A stretch of DNA of 27,964 nucleotides from positions 1 through 27,964 of the IMG/VR virus record IMGVR_UViG_3300030390_001624. One strand, written 5' to 3'. The notes under the pieces were generated by a model. It searched no databases. It had not been told where the DNA came from and saw nothing but the letters and a program-made list of their open reading frames with translations. Made by a program: the position numbers and the translations under genes. This document shows positions 14,432-21,342 of this stretch, one piece after another; positions within the stretch are counted from its first letter, which is position 1; every line of letters begins with the position of its first letter. This stretch comes from a virus.

Positions 14432-15823
14432 TTAGTAGGTTGTTACATTACCATCTTTAACACCTACACCAGAGTGCCTTCGGATATATGCGTTAGCTGT
14501 GCCGTAAGCTGAAACACCAAACCTAGAGCCTACATCGGTACAGCTATCAAGCCACATCTCAACAGCACCGTCCCAAGCGCCAAATGCACCCGTTGAAAGA
14601 GTGCCCCCATTATACACATCGCCACCACTTACACCTGCCTTTGAGCCAAAATGCCAAACCTGTGTGCCATCATTAACGTGTCCAGCATTTGTACCAACAG
14701 AGCCAAGCCAGGTGCTGCCAATGTCAATCGCTTTTAACCCATCATGGATTGTTATACCGTTACACGAAAGTGACCCGCCTACAACTTGACCATTTTTAAA
14801 AGCGCTGCACCTTACTGTCAACATTGATGGCTCGACAGCTCCTTCAATGTGCAAGTTGAATCCATCCTTACTGTTACTTGATGATTCACTGTCAAATGCA
14901 GCGAAAAGCTTACACCCTAAAATCACAACACCATCAATTTCAGTCGGCGATACAGCCGTACCGTTTACCGCATAATTGAATTTACAGCTATCGGCAACAA
15001 CTACATTTGTACTTCCACCCCTAACTCGCAAAGCACCAGAATTCCCGCCTTGGAAAAATACATTGCTAATATAAAAATCATGATTGCCGCTAATTGAGCA
15101 TCCAACAGCGTTGAGTAGCACTCGGGTATTTTCATTACTCACAACGCCAGAATTTATGTGATGAACATACATAGCAACGTTATCGGTGTAAAATGAATTT
15201 GGAGTTGAGTTACATAAAGCTAGGCTGGCAACCTTTTTAAGTGTGATGCAATTGCCATGCTCATCCAATACCTTCGGATTTATAACTTGATTCGCATTGC
15301 TTCTCGATGCCTCATAAACAAAATCCTGGCCTGTTGTTTTTGCCCAAGTTAAATCATCAAAAGTTCCAGTTTCCACCCTACCATAAGCGGATTCAATTGT
15401 AATTGCAGAGGTTAGCATTTTGGTTGCATTTCCATTACAAAAACTTGAGCCTCTAGGGTAAACCCCACCCTTAACAAAAATTCTAGTTGGTAAGGATGTG
15501 GATATAGCTACATCAACAGCAGCTCCAATGCTTTTCTTTGCAGTAGCCCAAGATAAGCCGTCACCGCTGCTATCAGGGCGCGAAATATCTACGTATTGAA
15601 AATTTGTAAATTGACTAAAATCAATCAAATTCTCTGGGCGTAAATTTGCTGTGAAATAATCACCGCTGCGGATTGCTTTGACTTCTGGCAGTAAAGCAGG
15701 CCAATTAAATCCAGTAGGTGCGCTTTCCATGTATGAAACGCTAACGCTATCAACCAAACCATTAACAGTATCAAACATCTCGTTAGTAGTTGATGAGTTG
15801 ATGACTAATTTATTTATTGCCAT
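14432..15823 (-). CDS. Beta-helix tailspike with shared N-terminal anchor
   Basis: 463 residues. The N-terminal 25 (MAINKLVINSSTTNEM, then DTVNGLVD) match the fibre at 12595-13590. About 75-110 reads QYVDISRPDSSGDGLSWATA, a typical entry into a right-handed beta-helix, and the remaining body is a series of short strands with Asn/Gly turns (GVVILGCKLF, LTVRCSAFKNG, NGITIHDGLKAIDIGST) as in pectin-lyase-like spikes. Such spikes bind or cut surface polysaccharide; catalytic residues cannot be assigned by eye. It sits directly after the tail-tube paralogue (9-nt gap), suggesting a functional pair. AAGGATTAG precedes ATG. Confidence 0.78.
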   Translation of the reverse strand: MAINKLVINSSTTNEMFDTVNGLVDSVSVSYMESAPTGFNWPALLPEVKAIRSGDYFTANLRPENLIDFSQFTNFQYVDISRPDSSGDGLSWATAKKSIGAAVDVAISTSLPTRIFVKGGVYPRGSSFCNGNATKMLTSAITIESAYGRVETGTFDDLTWAKTTGQDFVYEASRSNANQVINPKVLDEHGNCITLKKVASLALCNSTPNSFYTDNVAMYVHHINSGVVSNENTRVLLNAVGCSISGNHDFYISNVFFQGGNSGALRVRGGSTNVVVADSCKFNYAVNGTAVSPTEIDGVVILGCKLFAAFDSESSSNSKDGFNLHIEGAVEPSMLTVRCSAFKNGQVVGGSLSCNGITIHDGLKAIDIGSTWLGSVGTNAGHVNDGTQVWHFGSKAGVSGGDVYNGGTLSTGAFGAWDGAVEMWLDSCTDVGSRFGVSAYGTANAYIRRHSGVGVKDGNVTTY

Positions 15824-15832
15824 TTCTAATCC

Positions 15833-16375
15833 TTAATTACCTAAAATTACTTGCCCCGAAGGGATTACTTGACCACCTAAAATAACAAACGTGACAGGGT
15901 CAAACCACGGATCAATCTGTCCATCTGAATCATAAACATAGCTGTTTGATTTAACTCTAAATTCAACCGTTGCACGATAAATTGAGTCCTGGGCAAGAGC
16001 CGAGCTAGTGAATGAATAAACCATAGTTGAGAAAAACTCGACTGCACCGCTTTGAGTGTTTTCTAACTTGATTGATACATAGCCGTTGATGTTGTTGCCA
16101 TTGTGATAGTCTTTTAGGATTTGCTGACCTGCGTCAGTTGTGATGTTATCAACTGTAACCGGAGTTGAACCCCAATCACGAGAGCCTTTTAAGTGCCCTA
16201 CATTGCGCGATGCCACGTTATACGTAGTAACATCAGCAAACACAGCGCCAATCTCGCCTACGTCAACCACAGCGCCAACTTCGGTGTATGTTTTAGCTTC
16301 ATAAGCTGCAAAGGTGTAAGCGCCTGGTAGTCCTGGGGATACCGAAACGATGACACCGTCAGAAGTCATGCTCAT
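15833..16375 (-). CDS. Second tail tube protein paralogue with C-terminal extension
   Basis: 180 residues from ATG at 16375, chosen because AGGA stands 6 nt upstream and because MSMTSDGVIVSVSPGL then aligns with the start of the main tail-tube protein; a TTG at 16381 is the alternative. The core VVDVGEIGAVFADVTTYN, HLKGSRDWGSTPVTVDN and MVYSFTSSALAQDSIYRA is closely similar to the protein at 11286-11738. After the shared core it adds about 30 residues including DPWFDPVTFVILGGQVIPSG, absent from the other copy. It may form a special ring, a second tube subunit or an adaptor for the spike encoded right after it; this is inference. Confidence 0.82.
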   Translation of the reverse strand: MSMTSDGVIVSVSPGLPGAYTFAAYEAKTYTEVGAVVDVGEIGAVFADVTTYNVASRNVGHLKGSRDWGSTPVTVDNITTDAGQQILKDYHNGNNINGYVSIKLENTQSGAVEFFSTMVYSFTSSALAQDSIYRATVEFRVKSNSYVYDSDGQIDPWFDPVTFVILGGQVIPSGQVILGN

Positions 16376-16410
16376 AATCAATCCTATTCGTTTATATTGT
16401 TTTCATTGTA

Positions 16411-16433
16411 GCTTATAACAAAACGATATTAAA
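16411..16433 (+). promoter_or_regulatory. Copy 3 of the recurring element, upstream of the forward cassette
   Basis: GCT then TATAACAAAACGATATTA. It is the least exact copy but has the same GCTTATAAC start. It lies 75 nt before the first gene of the 16486-18000 cassette. The reverse strand of the same region has TACAAT with TTTAAT 17 nt upstream, a possible promoter for the tail-tube paralogue, so this is a divergent control region. Confidence 0.5.
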
Positions 16434-16485
16434 CATTATCAGCTTTCGCTGCTAGTATCTGTTTATCGAAAAAAAGGAGAGTGTC

Positions 16486-16746
16486 ATGAACACAGAAAAA
16501 CAACTTCGCAATCAGCGAGTACAGCTAAAACAGCAAGCAGCGGCTTTGCGTGATAAAAAAGATAAAATCACCTCACTAACTGCTGAGAATTTATTGTTAA
16601 ACATTACGGTTAACAGTCAGCAAGATGAAATAACCGAGCTTGCTGCCGAGCTTTTAAGTGAGAGAAAAGCACATAATCAGACGATTAAATACTGTTACAC
16701 TGCGTTTATTAGTGTACTGGTGATTTTTGGGGTAATTTTATTATGA
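16486..16746 (+). CDS. Coiled-coil protein with C-terminal membrane segment (86 residues)
   Basis: First gene of a seven-gene forward cassette. Helical, Gln/Lys/Glu-rich heptads over residues 1-63 (RNQRVQLKQQAAALRDKKDK, LTAENLLLN), then a single C-terminal hydrophobic segment, TAFISVLVIFGVILL. No signal peptide, so it is probably tail-anchored with the coil in the cytoplasm. AAAAGGAGAGTGTC before ATG is a strong ribosome site. Its stop overlaps the next start as ATGA. Similar plan to the next gene. No family is recognised; it could be a superinfection or membrane-remodelling protein. Confidence 0.68.
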   Translation: MNTEKQLRNQRVQLKQQAAALRDKKDKITSLTAENLLLNITVNSQQDEITELAAELLSERKAHNQTIKYCYTAFISVLVIFGVILL

Positions 16747-17057
16747 ACAATCAAAATAAAAAAGACCAGCTAGTGATGGAGGTAAGCAGGCTTCGCAAGG
16801 AGAATAAAAAGCTCAGCGAGGATAATGCTAACCTTTGCGAGGAAATAAAATCCAAGAACATTAGAATTTCAATGTTTAGAGTAACTGAAAAGCAGGTTAA
16901 TCTAATGGAGATGTTTTGCGAAAAGGAACGCGAATACGGCAGTTCCATGGAAAGAAAATACGAAGACCTTAAGTTAGACTTTAAAAAGAGAGGGGCATTC
17001 ATGGTTGCGCAATTCATTGTTATTGGGTTGCTTTTAGCTGGGTTAATTTCATTATGA
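16743..17057 (+). CDS. Coiled-coil protein with C-terminal membrane segment (104 residues)
   Basis: Starts at an ATGA overlap. A charged coiled-coil (EVSRLRKENKKLSEDNANLC, then VTEKQVNLMEMFCEKERE) is followed by a C-terminal hydrophobic segment, MVAQFIVIGLLLAGLISL. The architecture matches the preceding gene, although sequence identity is low, so the pair may form a hetero-oligomeric coil in the inner membrane. Function is unknown. It ends in an ATGA overlap with the next small gene. Confidence 0.68.
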   Translation: MNNQNKKDQLVMEVSRLRKENKKLSEDNANLCEEIKSKNIRISMFRVTEKQVNLMEMFCEKEREYGSSMERKYEDLKLDFKKRGAFMVAQFIVIGLLLAGLISL

Positions 17058-17173
17058 ATAACGAACATCAAAACGATAACGATCAAGATTTTCTATCAAT
17101 GTTTATCGGCTTAGTCGGCGTGATAGCTTTTTCATGCCTTGTTTTTGCACTTATAATTTGGTGGCTTAAGTGA
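17054..17173 (+). CDS. Small single-span membrane protein (39 residues)
   Basis: ATG at 17054 (ATGA overlap), stop TGA at 17171-17173. A polar, Asn/Asp-rich N-terminus (NNEHQNDNDQDF) is followed by one membrane helix, SMFIGLVGVIAFSCLVFALI, then WWLK. The size and topology resemble phage membrane micro-proteins, but no function can be named. Confidence 0.62.
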   Translation: MNNEHQNDNDQDFLSMFIGLVGVIAFSCLVFALIIWWLK

Positions 17174-17253
17174 TTAATTGGAAACGAATTGGAAAGTACA
17201 TGTACTTCGCAGCACTTATAGTAACTATCGCTTACCTAGTAAGTGAGCTGTGA
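17170..17253 (+). CDS. Very small membrane peptide (27 residues)
   Basis: GTG start at 17170 overlaps the previous stop (GTGA); the stop is TGA at 17251-17253. The product is INWKRIGKYMYFAALIVTIA then YLVSEL: a basic N-terminus and one hydrophobic helix. The start is non-ATG and short, but the four-base overlaps on both sides and the chain of similar overlaps support translation. Confidence 0.5.
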   Translation: MINWKRIGKYMYFAALIVTIAYLVSEL

Positions 17254-17411
17254 AGGTTTTAATTATAGCGTTTCTAGTGCTGACAATTGGCGCTGGATAC
17301 GGTTGTTTTATTAACGATGCAATAAATGGCAATTGGTTAGGTTTATTGATGATAATACCGCTCGCGCTTTTAAGTGAGTGGCTTTTTAAATTAATTGGAG
17401 AGATAAGATGA
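17250..17411 (+). CDS. Small two-span membrane protein (53 residues)
   Basis: GTG at 17250 (GTGA overlap), stop TGA at 17409-17411. Hydrophobic segments VLIIAFLVLTIGAGYGCF and WLGLLMIIPLALLSEW flank a short polar loop (INDAINGN). The plan is holin-like, but it is far from the lysis operon and in another cassette, so a holin role is not assumed. The last codons overlap the next start as ATGA. Confidence 0.55.
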   Translation: MKVLIIAFLVLTIGAGYGCFINDAINGNWLGLLMIIPLALLSEWLFKLIGEIR

Positions 17412-17803
17412 GAGAATTTTTAGAATGGTGCGAAAAGGTTAAGCCGTTTATTGATGCCGCGCTTGATGGTGAAACAATACAGTATCAAGGTTCTGACGGG
17501 AAGTGGGAAGATAAGCTTTCCGGAAAGCTTTTTGCTGATGGGAGTTACCGCATTAAACCCAAAACCATAAACGTTAACGGGTTTGAGATTGCTGCCGGTG
17601 AGAAGGGCGGTTTGAAAGATGGTGATTTGTATTTTGTACCATGCCCTCACTTCGAAAGCCGATTTGTGTCTTCTATATGGCGTGACTTTAAGTCTGGCAA
17701 TCACCTATTAAAAGATGGCTTAGTTCACTTAACAAAAGAAAACGCAATTGCTCACGCTAAAGCAATGTTAGGTATTGACCCGAAAACAGGAGATAAACAA
17801 TGA
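17408..17803 (+). CDS. Phage protein of unknown function (131 residues)
   Basis: Soluble, with REFLEWCEKVKPFIDAALDG, then IQYQGSDGKWEDK, YRIKPKTINVNGFEIAAGE and a C-terminal helix, TKENAIAHAKAMLGI. The RIKPKTIxVNGFE segment looks like that of small conserved proteins in enterobacterial and marine phages. No membrane segment. GGAGAGATAAG precedes ATG, and its neighbours overlap on both sides (ATGA). Not assigned. Confidence 0.7.
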   Translation: MREFLEWCEKVKPFIDAALDGETIQYQGSDGKWEDKLSGKLFADGSYRIKPKTINVNGFEIAAGEKGGLKDGDLYFVPCPHFESRFVSSIWRDFKSGNHLLKDGLVHLTKENAIAHAKAMLGIDPKTGDKQ

Positions 17804-18000
17804 GCTATTTCGATAAAAACGTTGGACGCTTAGACGTTGGTGATTCATTCCCGCGCCTTAACAAAGCAAACGGCACTGTAATTACAGGCCAAAAAAGCAT
17901 TTGGCAATTAGCCGCAGCTAACAACGCAAAAATGAAGCGAGTGATAATCAAGCGGCGCGGTGTTGTGGTTAGTGATAAGTCAGGATTTGTTGAGAGTTAG
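17800..18000 (+). CDS. Small basic protein of unknown function (66 residues)
   Basis: Last gene of the forward cassette, starting at ATGA. The C-terminus is very basic (KMKRVIIKRRGVVVSDK), after VTGQKSIWQLAAANNAKMKR-like residues, which could bind nucleic acid. Stop TAG is followed 6 nt later by a terminator. No family recognised. Confidence 0.62.
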   Translation: MSYFDKNVGRLDVGDSFPRLNKANGTVITGQKSIWQLAAANNAKMKRVIIKRRGVVVSDKSGFVES

Positions 18001-18002
18001 AA

Positions 18003-18027
18003 GAAAGCCCCAATCAGGGGCTTTTTT
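18003..18027. terminator. Bidirectional terminator closing the cassette and the capsid unit
   Basis: AAAGCCCC, loop AATCA, GGGGCTTTTTT (18004-18027). It lies between the last forward cassette gene (stop at 18000) and the last minus-strand gene of the capsid block (stop at 18029), where the two units converge. A-rich sequence on the left serves the minus strand and the T-run serves the plus strand. Confidence 0.85.
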
Positions 18028-18028
18028 A

Positions 18029-18619
18029 TTATGGATAAAAATCAAGCTCCCCTTCGTAAATGTCAACCTTAGCCGTGGCGGTTTGTGACGAGTCAAACGA
18101 TTCAATCTCAAGTAAGATAACATCATTAGGGTTGAGGATATGATTACCACCAAATGAAGTTTGCGTAAATCCTTTCCCTTGATTTTGCGAGTTTGTGATT
18201 GCAAATATATCAGCATGTATCTTATTTGCTTCTACAGCAAGATTGATTAGTGGCGTATTAAATGTTACGTCAGTTTGTGCTGATATTGTTGACTCCGGTG
18301 GCGAGCCGTTAGTGTTGTAATTGTACCAAGTAGCTGATGCGTTAATTGTAACGTCTGACGGTTGTATTTTATAAGCTCGACCGATAACACCGGCACCTGT
18401 AGCGCCCAGCACTCTTGATTTTAAATCAACCGGCTTACTGCCAACCTTTAAAACAGAGTAAACTTTTTGCCCGACCGATGACAAGCTAACAGACCTTGAC
18501 ACCTCCCATTCCGTACCGCGCTTTTTGTTAACCTCGCTGTATGGCTGAATGATAAAAGCTGCTACACCACTTTCGAGCATCCTAGCCATATAGTCAGCGT
18601 AAAAATCTGATATATTCAT
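18029..18619 (-). CDS. Structural protein candidate, 196 residues
   Basis: No family recognised. Starts with a helical SDFYADYMARMLESGVAAFI, then beta-rich: SVGQKVYSVLKVGSKPVDLK, TINASATWYNYNTNGSPP, LLEIESFDSSQTATAKVDIY. The C-terminus DIYEGELDFYP is acidic. It follows two small coat-linked genes and precedes the forward cassette, so a capsid decoration or head-fibre role is possible. The ribosome site is weak (GGG, about 11 nt before ATG). Confidence 0.6.
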   Translation of the reverse strand: MNISDFYADYMARMLESGVAAFIIQPYSEVNKKRGTEWEVSRSVSLSSVGQKVYSVLKVGSKPVDLKSRVLGATGAGVIGRAYKIQPSDVTINASATWYNYNTNGSPPESTISAQTDVTFNTPLINLAVEANKIHADIFAITNSQNQGKGFTQTSFGGNHILNPNDVILLEIESFDSSQTATAKVDIYEGELDFYP

Positions 18620-18634
18620 AAATTTAAACCCGAG

Positions 18635-18874
18635 CTAAGCGAAAACTATGACGTCAGAGGCGTTAGCCTCAATGACGCCAACCAGCGGCACTAATGGCTG
18701 AAAACTAAATGAAGCCCCGTCAATAACTAACGGCTCACCCTCGTTCATTATTACGCTTGCGCTTCCTGTGCCTTGATTTTGAATCAAAACAACTGGGGCA
18801 CCAAAGGTTTCTAAAATATCAACCGGCGTATTAGCTGTTAGTTTGTAACCCTTGATTGCTTGTTGTGATTTCAT
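18635..18874 (-). CDS. Small beta-rich capsid-associated protein (79 residues)
   Basis: 79 residues, short strands with polar turns: GYKLTANTPVDILETFGAPV, VLIQNQGTGSASVIMNE and PLVGVIEANASDVIVFA. Size and beta pattern fit a head decoration protein, but no family is seen. It overlaps the upstream stop by four bases (ATGA at 18871-18874) and has AAGG before the start. The adjacent capsid genes support a virion role by context. Confidence 0.6.
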   Translation of the reverse strand: MKSQQAIKGYKLTANTPVDILETFGAPVVLIQNQGTGSASVIMNEGEPLVIDGASFSFQPLVPLVGVIEANASDVIVFA

Positions 18875-19110
18875 TTTTCAGCCTTAGCAGCTTTAACAGC
18901 TAGCGCATTTGCCTTTTGATGCTCAGCAAGTGAGGCTTTATCATTCTTTTCACGCATCAATCGCAGCTCGTGCAGTGTCGGCTGCTTTGGCATTTGAAGC
19001 GGATTGTCTTTGCAGAACTCTTTGTATTCGGCTTTTGCAACTTCAAGAGCTTTCTCAGCGTCAGTGATTGCAGTAATTAGAGATTCGTGTGTTTGTTCTT
19101 TCTTAGCCAT
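18871..19110 (-). CDS. Small helical protein in the capsid block (79 residues)
   Basis: Charged, Lys/Ala/Glu-rich helical protein (ITDAEKALEVAKAEYKEF, then LRLMREKNDKASLAEHQKAN), no membrane segment. GGAG stands 8 nt before ATG at 19110. It lies after the coat gene and its terminator and is coupled to the next gene by ATGA. Its role is unknown, perhaps capsid assembly. Confidence 0.6.
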   Translation of the reverse strand: MAKKEQTHESLITAITDAEKALEVAKAEYKEFCKDNPLQMPKQPTLHELRLMREKNDKASLAEHQKANALAVKAAKAEK

Positions 19111-19122
19111 TTAATTTACTCC

Positions 19123-19151
19123 AAAAAATAAGGGCTTAATTAAAAGCCCTT
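19123..19151 (-). terminator. Terminator right after the coat gene
   Basis: Minus strand: AAGGGCTT, loop TTAATT, AAGCCCTT, then ATTTTTT. The stem is a perfect 8 bp. It sits 13 nt after the coat stop and before the three small genes that follow, so it probably lets much more coat mRNA be made than downstream mRNA. Confidence 0.8.
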
Positions 19152-19163
19152 TAAATCAATAAC

Positions 19164-20174
19164 TTAAGCATTGGTCTGCAAAAAGCGGATAGGGATGTTT
19201 TTGGCATCCCATACTCGATCCCAGTTTGCCGCAGCTTGTAACTCTGCATAAGTAGCAGATTGACCAGCAACCGAGGCACCAACAAAGCTGAAACCAACTG
19301 GCATAATGATATCAGTGCGGCGCGAGTAAAGCTTAGTTTGACCGCCACCGAAGCCTGAGTCAGGGTCGCGGTACATCTCAGATGCTAACGTATTTGGCAT
19401 ATTACCTTCACCAGCCTGAACAGCTCCAGCACCGAATAGAATTGATGTGTACTTAGGGCGATTAGTGCCTTGAACAACAACTAGCGCATCATCAACAACA
19501 ACACGTTTACCTTGGAATGTAGCAAAGCTTGAATCTTCTGAGTCTTGAACAAAGCTAATTAAGTTCATTGCATACAAGCCATAATAAACGCTTGAGTGCA
19601 TACCGAAAGCTGAAATCATGTCAAGCTTATCACCAGTTAACTCAAGAGCTTTAATGAAATTCAGTGCGCTTGCTTTTTCAGCGTCAGTAATTGCGCCAGC
19701 CGCATCAGTTGCAACATCGTGTACTAAGTCGCCACCGTCATTTGCAACGTTATCAGCTAAAACACCCATTAAAGAATAGATTAAACGGTGTTGGTTATCG
19801 GTAGCCCAATAGTCGCCAATACGGTTTGTAATGCCCGTCATAGGGTCTTGCAAGCCGATTCCACGAGCTAAATCCATCGCTGCCCATGCTTTAGCGCGAG
19901 CTGCTTTGCGATACTTTAATTGTTGAGTGCCAAGATTTGATGTGACAATCTTATCGGCTGGATTGTCATTGGTGTAAGTTGGCTCGTTAGTTTCTAGCGG
20001 CTTGATGTTATCAATATCGCCAGAAAAACCAGACTGTGAACATAGTGTTGACAGCTCAGAGTTGGCAACTTGAACACCTGATTGAATAAAAGCGTTTTTC
20101 TCAACTTGGCGTTCTTGAGCTAAAGTTGTAAAGCGCAACGGATCATAAATATCTGTAATTTGAATAGTAGCCAT
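19164..20174 (-). CDS. Major capsid (coat) protein
   Basis: 336 residues, the size expected for an HK97-fold coat protein. It opens MATIQITDIYDPLRFTTLAQ, a style seen in phage coat proteins, and contains RAKAWAAMDLARGIGLQDPM near residues 92-111, DDALVVVQGTNRPKYTSILF, and a C-terminal WDRVWDAKNIPIRFLQ. It lies directly after the scaffold-like gene, the usual order, and a strong terminator follows. AGGAGG stands 4 nt before ATG at 20174, the strongest ribosome site in the window, in keeping with high expression. Coat identity rests on position, size and residue pattern. Confidence 0.88.
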   Translation of the reverse strand: MATIQITDIYDPLRFTTLAQERQVEKNAFIQSGVQVANSELSTLCSQSGFSGDIDNIKPLETNEPTYTNDNPADKIVTSNLGTQQLKYRKAARAKAWAAMDLARGIGLQDPMTGITNRIGDYWATDNQHRLIYSLMGVLADNVANDGGDLVHDVATDAAGAITDAEKASALNFIKALELTGDKLDMISAFGMHSSVYYGLYAMNLISFVQDSEDSSFATFQGKRVVVDDALVVVQGTNRPKYTSILFGAGAVQAGEGNMPNTLASEMYRDPDSGFGGGQTKLYSRRTDIIMPVGFSFVGASVAGQSATYAELQAAANWDRVWDAKNIPIRFLQTNA

Positions 20175-20182
20175 TTGGCCTC

Positions 20183-20866
20183 CTAATTATTTAAATTTGC
20201 AAGATAGCCTTGCGTTTGATTACTAAGTTTTTTTACATCGTTTTTGGTTGACGCTGACCCAGTGCCGCCCTTACTAAACCCACCTTTGCCGTGAGACTCA
20301 CTTACAAGTGAAGGATATAAATCTACTAACTTCGCTTTGTACTCAGCGATAGTTAAACTTGTTGCTTTGCCGTTTTCGATGACCACTAACTCACCACTGT
20401 CAGCAAATGCTAAATCTTGATCAATCAAGCGCTTTAATGCTGCGCGCGTTGAGTCTGTGCCGAGTGCCGCTAAATCATTTACAACTGCGGTTTTCTTTTC
20501 AGCCTTCATGCTGTTTTGAAGGTTATCAACCAACTGTTGCAGCTCGGCTTTTTCTTTTTCAGCTTGAGTTTTGTAATGCTCAAGTATTTCTTCGTGCTGC
20601 CCGTTTTTCTTTTTAGCTTCTAACTCTAAGCGCTCTTTTTCAGCTTGGCGTTCTGCCTCTGCCGATTCAAGATCCTGTAAGCGCTCTGCTTTTTCTTGGG
20701 CTAATCGCTGAGCTTGAGTTAAATCACCTTTTTGGCGGTAAAACTCTCTTTTAGTCTCAGCTAAATCTTTGTGCATAAAAACGGTTTTATCACCCTCTTT
20801 AAATTCAACAAATGATTCTTTCAATTCTTCCGGTACTTCGTTTAAGTCTTCGTATTGTAATTGCAT
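20183..20866 (-). CDS. Capsid scaffolding protein
   Basis: 227 residues. The N-terminal region (QYEDLNEVPEELKESFVEFK, then VFMHKDLAETKREF) and a long, Glu/Lys-rich coiled coil (about 50-130, with RLQDLESAEAERQAEKER and ILEHYKTQAEKEKAEL) are the plan of scaffolds that line the procapsid interior. The C-terminus is Gly/Ser/Lys-rich (SHGKGGFSKGGTGSASTK), as in coat-binding tails. It lies directly upstream of the coat gene. GAGG stands 7 nt before ATG. Confidence 0.88.
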   Translation of the reverse strand: MQLQYEDLNEVPEELKESFVEFKEGDKTVFMHKDLAETKREFYRQKGDLTQAQRLAQEKAERLQDLESAEAERQAEKERLELEAKKKNGQHEEILEHYKTQAEKEKAELQQLVDNLQNSMKAEKKTAVVNDLAALGTDSTRAALKRLIDQDLAFADSGELVVIENGKATSLTIAEYKAKLVDLYPSLVSESHGKGGFSKGGTGSASTKNDVKKLSNQTQGYLANLNN

Positions 20867-20917
20867 CTCTGAACCTCAGTTTATGCTGTTAAATGGCAGA
20901 CTGCCGATTTTGTTTAT

Positions 20918-20946
20918 ATATTAGCGTATTTGATTAAAAAGTTAAA
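20918..20946 (-). promoter_or_regulatory. Candidate sigma70 promoter for scaffold and coat
   Basis: TTTAAC (20946-20941), a 17-nt spacer, then TAATAT (20923-20918). It lies about 55 nt upstream of the scaffold ATG. It is a moderate match only. It would supply coat mRNA independent of the portal transcript. Confidence 0.45.
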
Positions 20947-20974
20947 CTATTCGCCATTAATGCCGATACTTGCT

Positions 20975-21005
20975 AGGTAGTCAGGACTTCACGCCCTGAC
21001 TGCCT
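20975..21005 (-). other. Long stem-loop between the Gp49-like and scaffold genes
   Basis: Minus strand AGGCAGTCAGG and CCTGACTACCT, 11 positions with one mismatch, 9-nt loop. It starts 8 nt after the Gp49-like stop (21013-21015). No T-run follows, so it is not a classical terminator; it may block or protect mRNA. A second small palindrome, GGCAGACTGCC, lies closer to the scaffold start. Confidence 0.45.
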
Positions 21006-21012
21006 GCCGAAT

Positions 21013-21315
21013 TTACACTTTGAAGCTTAGCTTCTCTCGCAGCAAATAACCCTCGAGCATCCATATTTTATTTACAGCGTTATCACGCGCAGCTTTAGCG
21101 CCCAATTCAGCATCAAAGTTCTCAGGACTTACACAAGCTGACTCACCATGTACAGTGAAGCCATTTTTCAATGTGAGTAGGCAGCTTGTAAATGTACTCC
21201 CGTCGAATACATGGTACTGCTCTTTAACAACTAAAGACTCAATATACTCCTTCGTAACTCTCGGAGCTGTTAAGCCCTTTTCGATAATTTCTTTTTCAAT
21301 TTCTAGGTCGTTCAT
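21013..21315 (-). CDS. Gp49-like phage protein
   Basis: 100 residues: PRVTKEYIESLVVKEQYHVF, then CLLTLKNGFTVHGESACVSP, DAELGAKAARDNAVNKIWML and EGYLLREKL. The NGFxVxGESAxVxPxNFD and NAxxKIWxLEGYLL patterns match the Gp49 family of N4-like and other phages. Its function is not established. It lies between portal and scaffold; AGGA precedes the start. Confidence 0.75.
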   Translation of the reverse strand: MNDLEIEKEIIEKGLTAPRVTKEYIESLVVKEQYHVFDGSTFTSCLLTLKNGFTVHGESACVSPENFDAELGAKAARDNAVNKIWMLEGYLLREKLSFKV

Positions 21316-21342
21316 ATTTTCATTCCTATTTTAAATTTGCGA

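Noticed and set aside
17250-17411. Second holin
   Set aside because: It has a two-span topology, but it is not near a lysozyme and lies in a cassette of other small membrane proteins.
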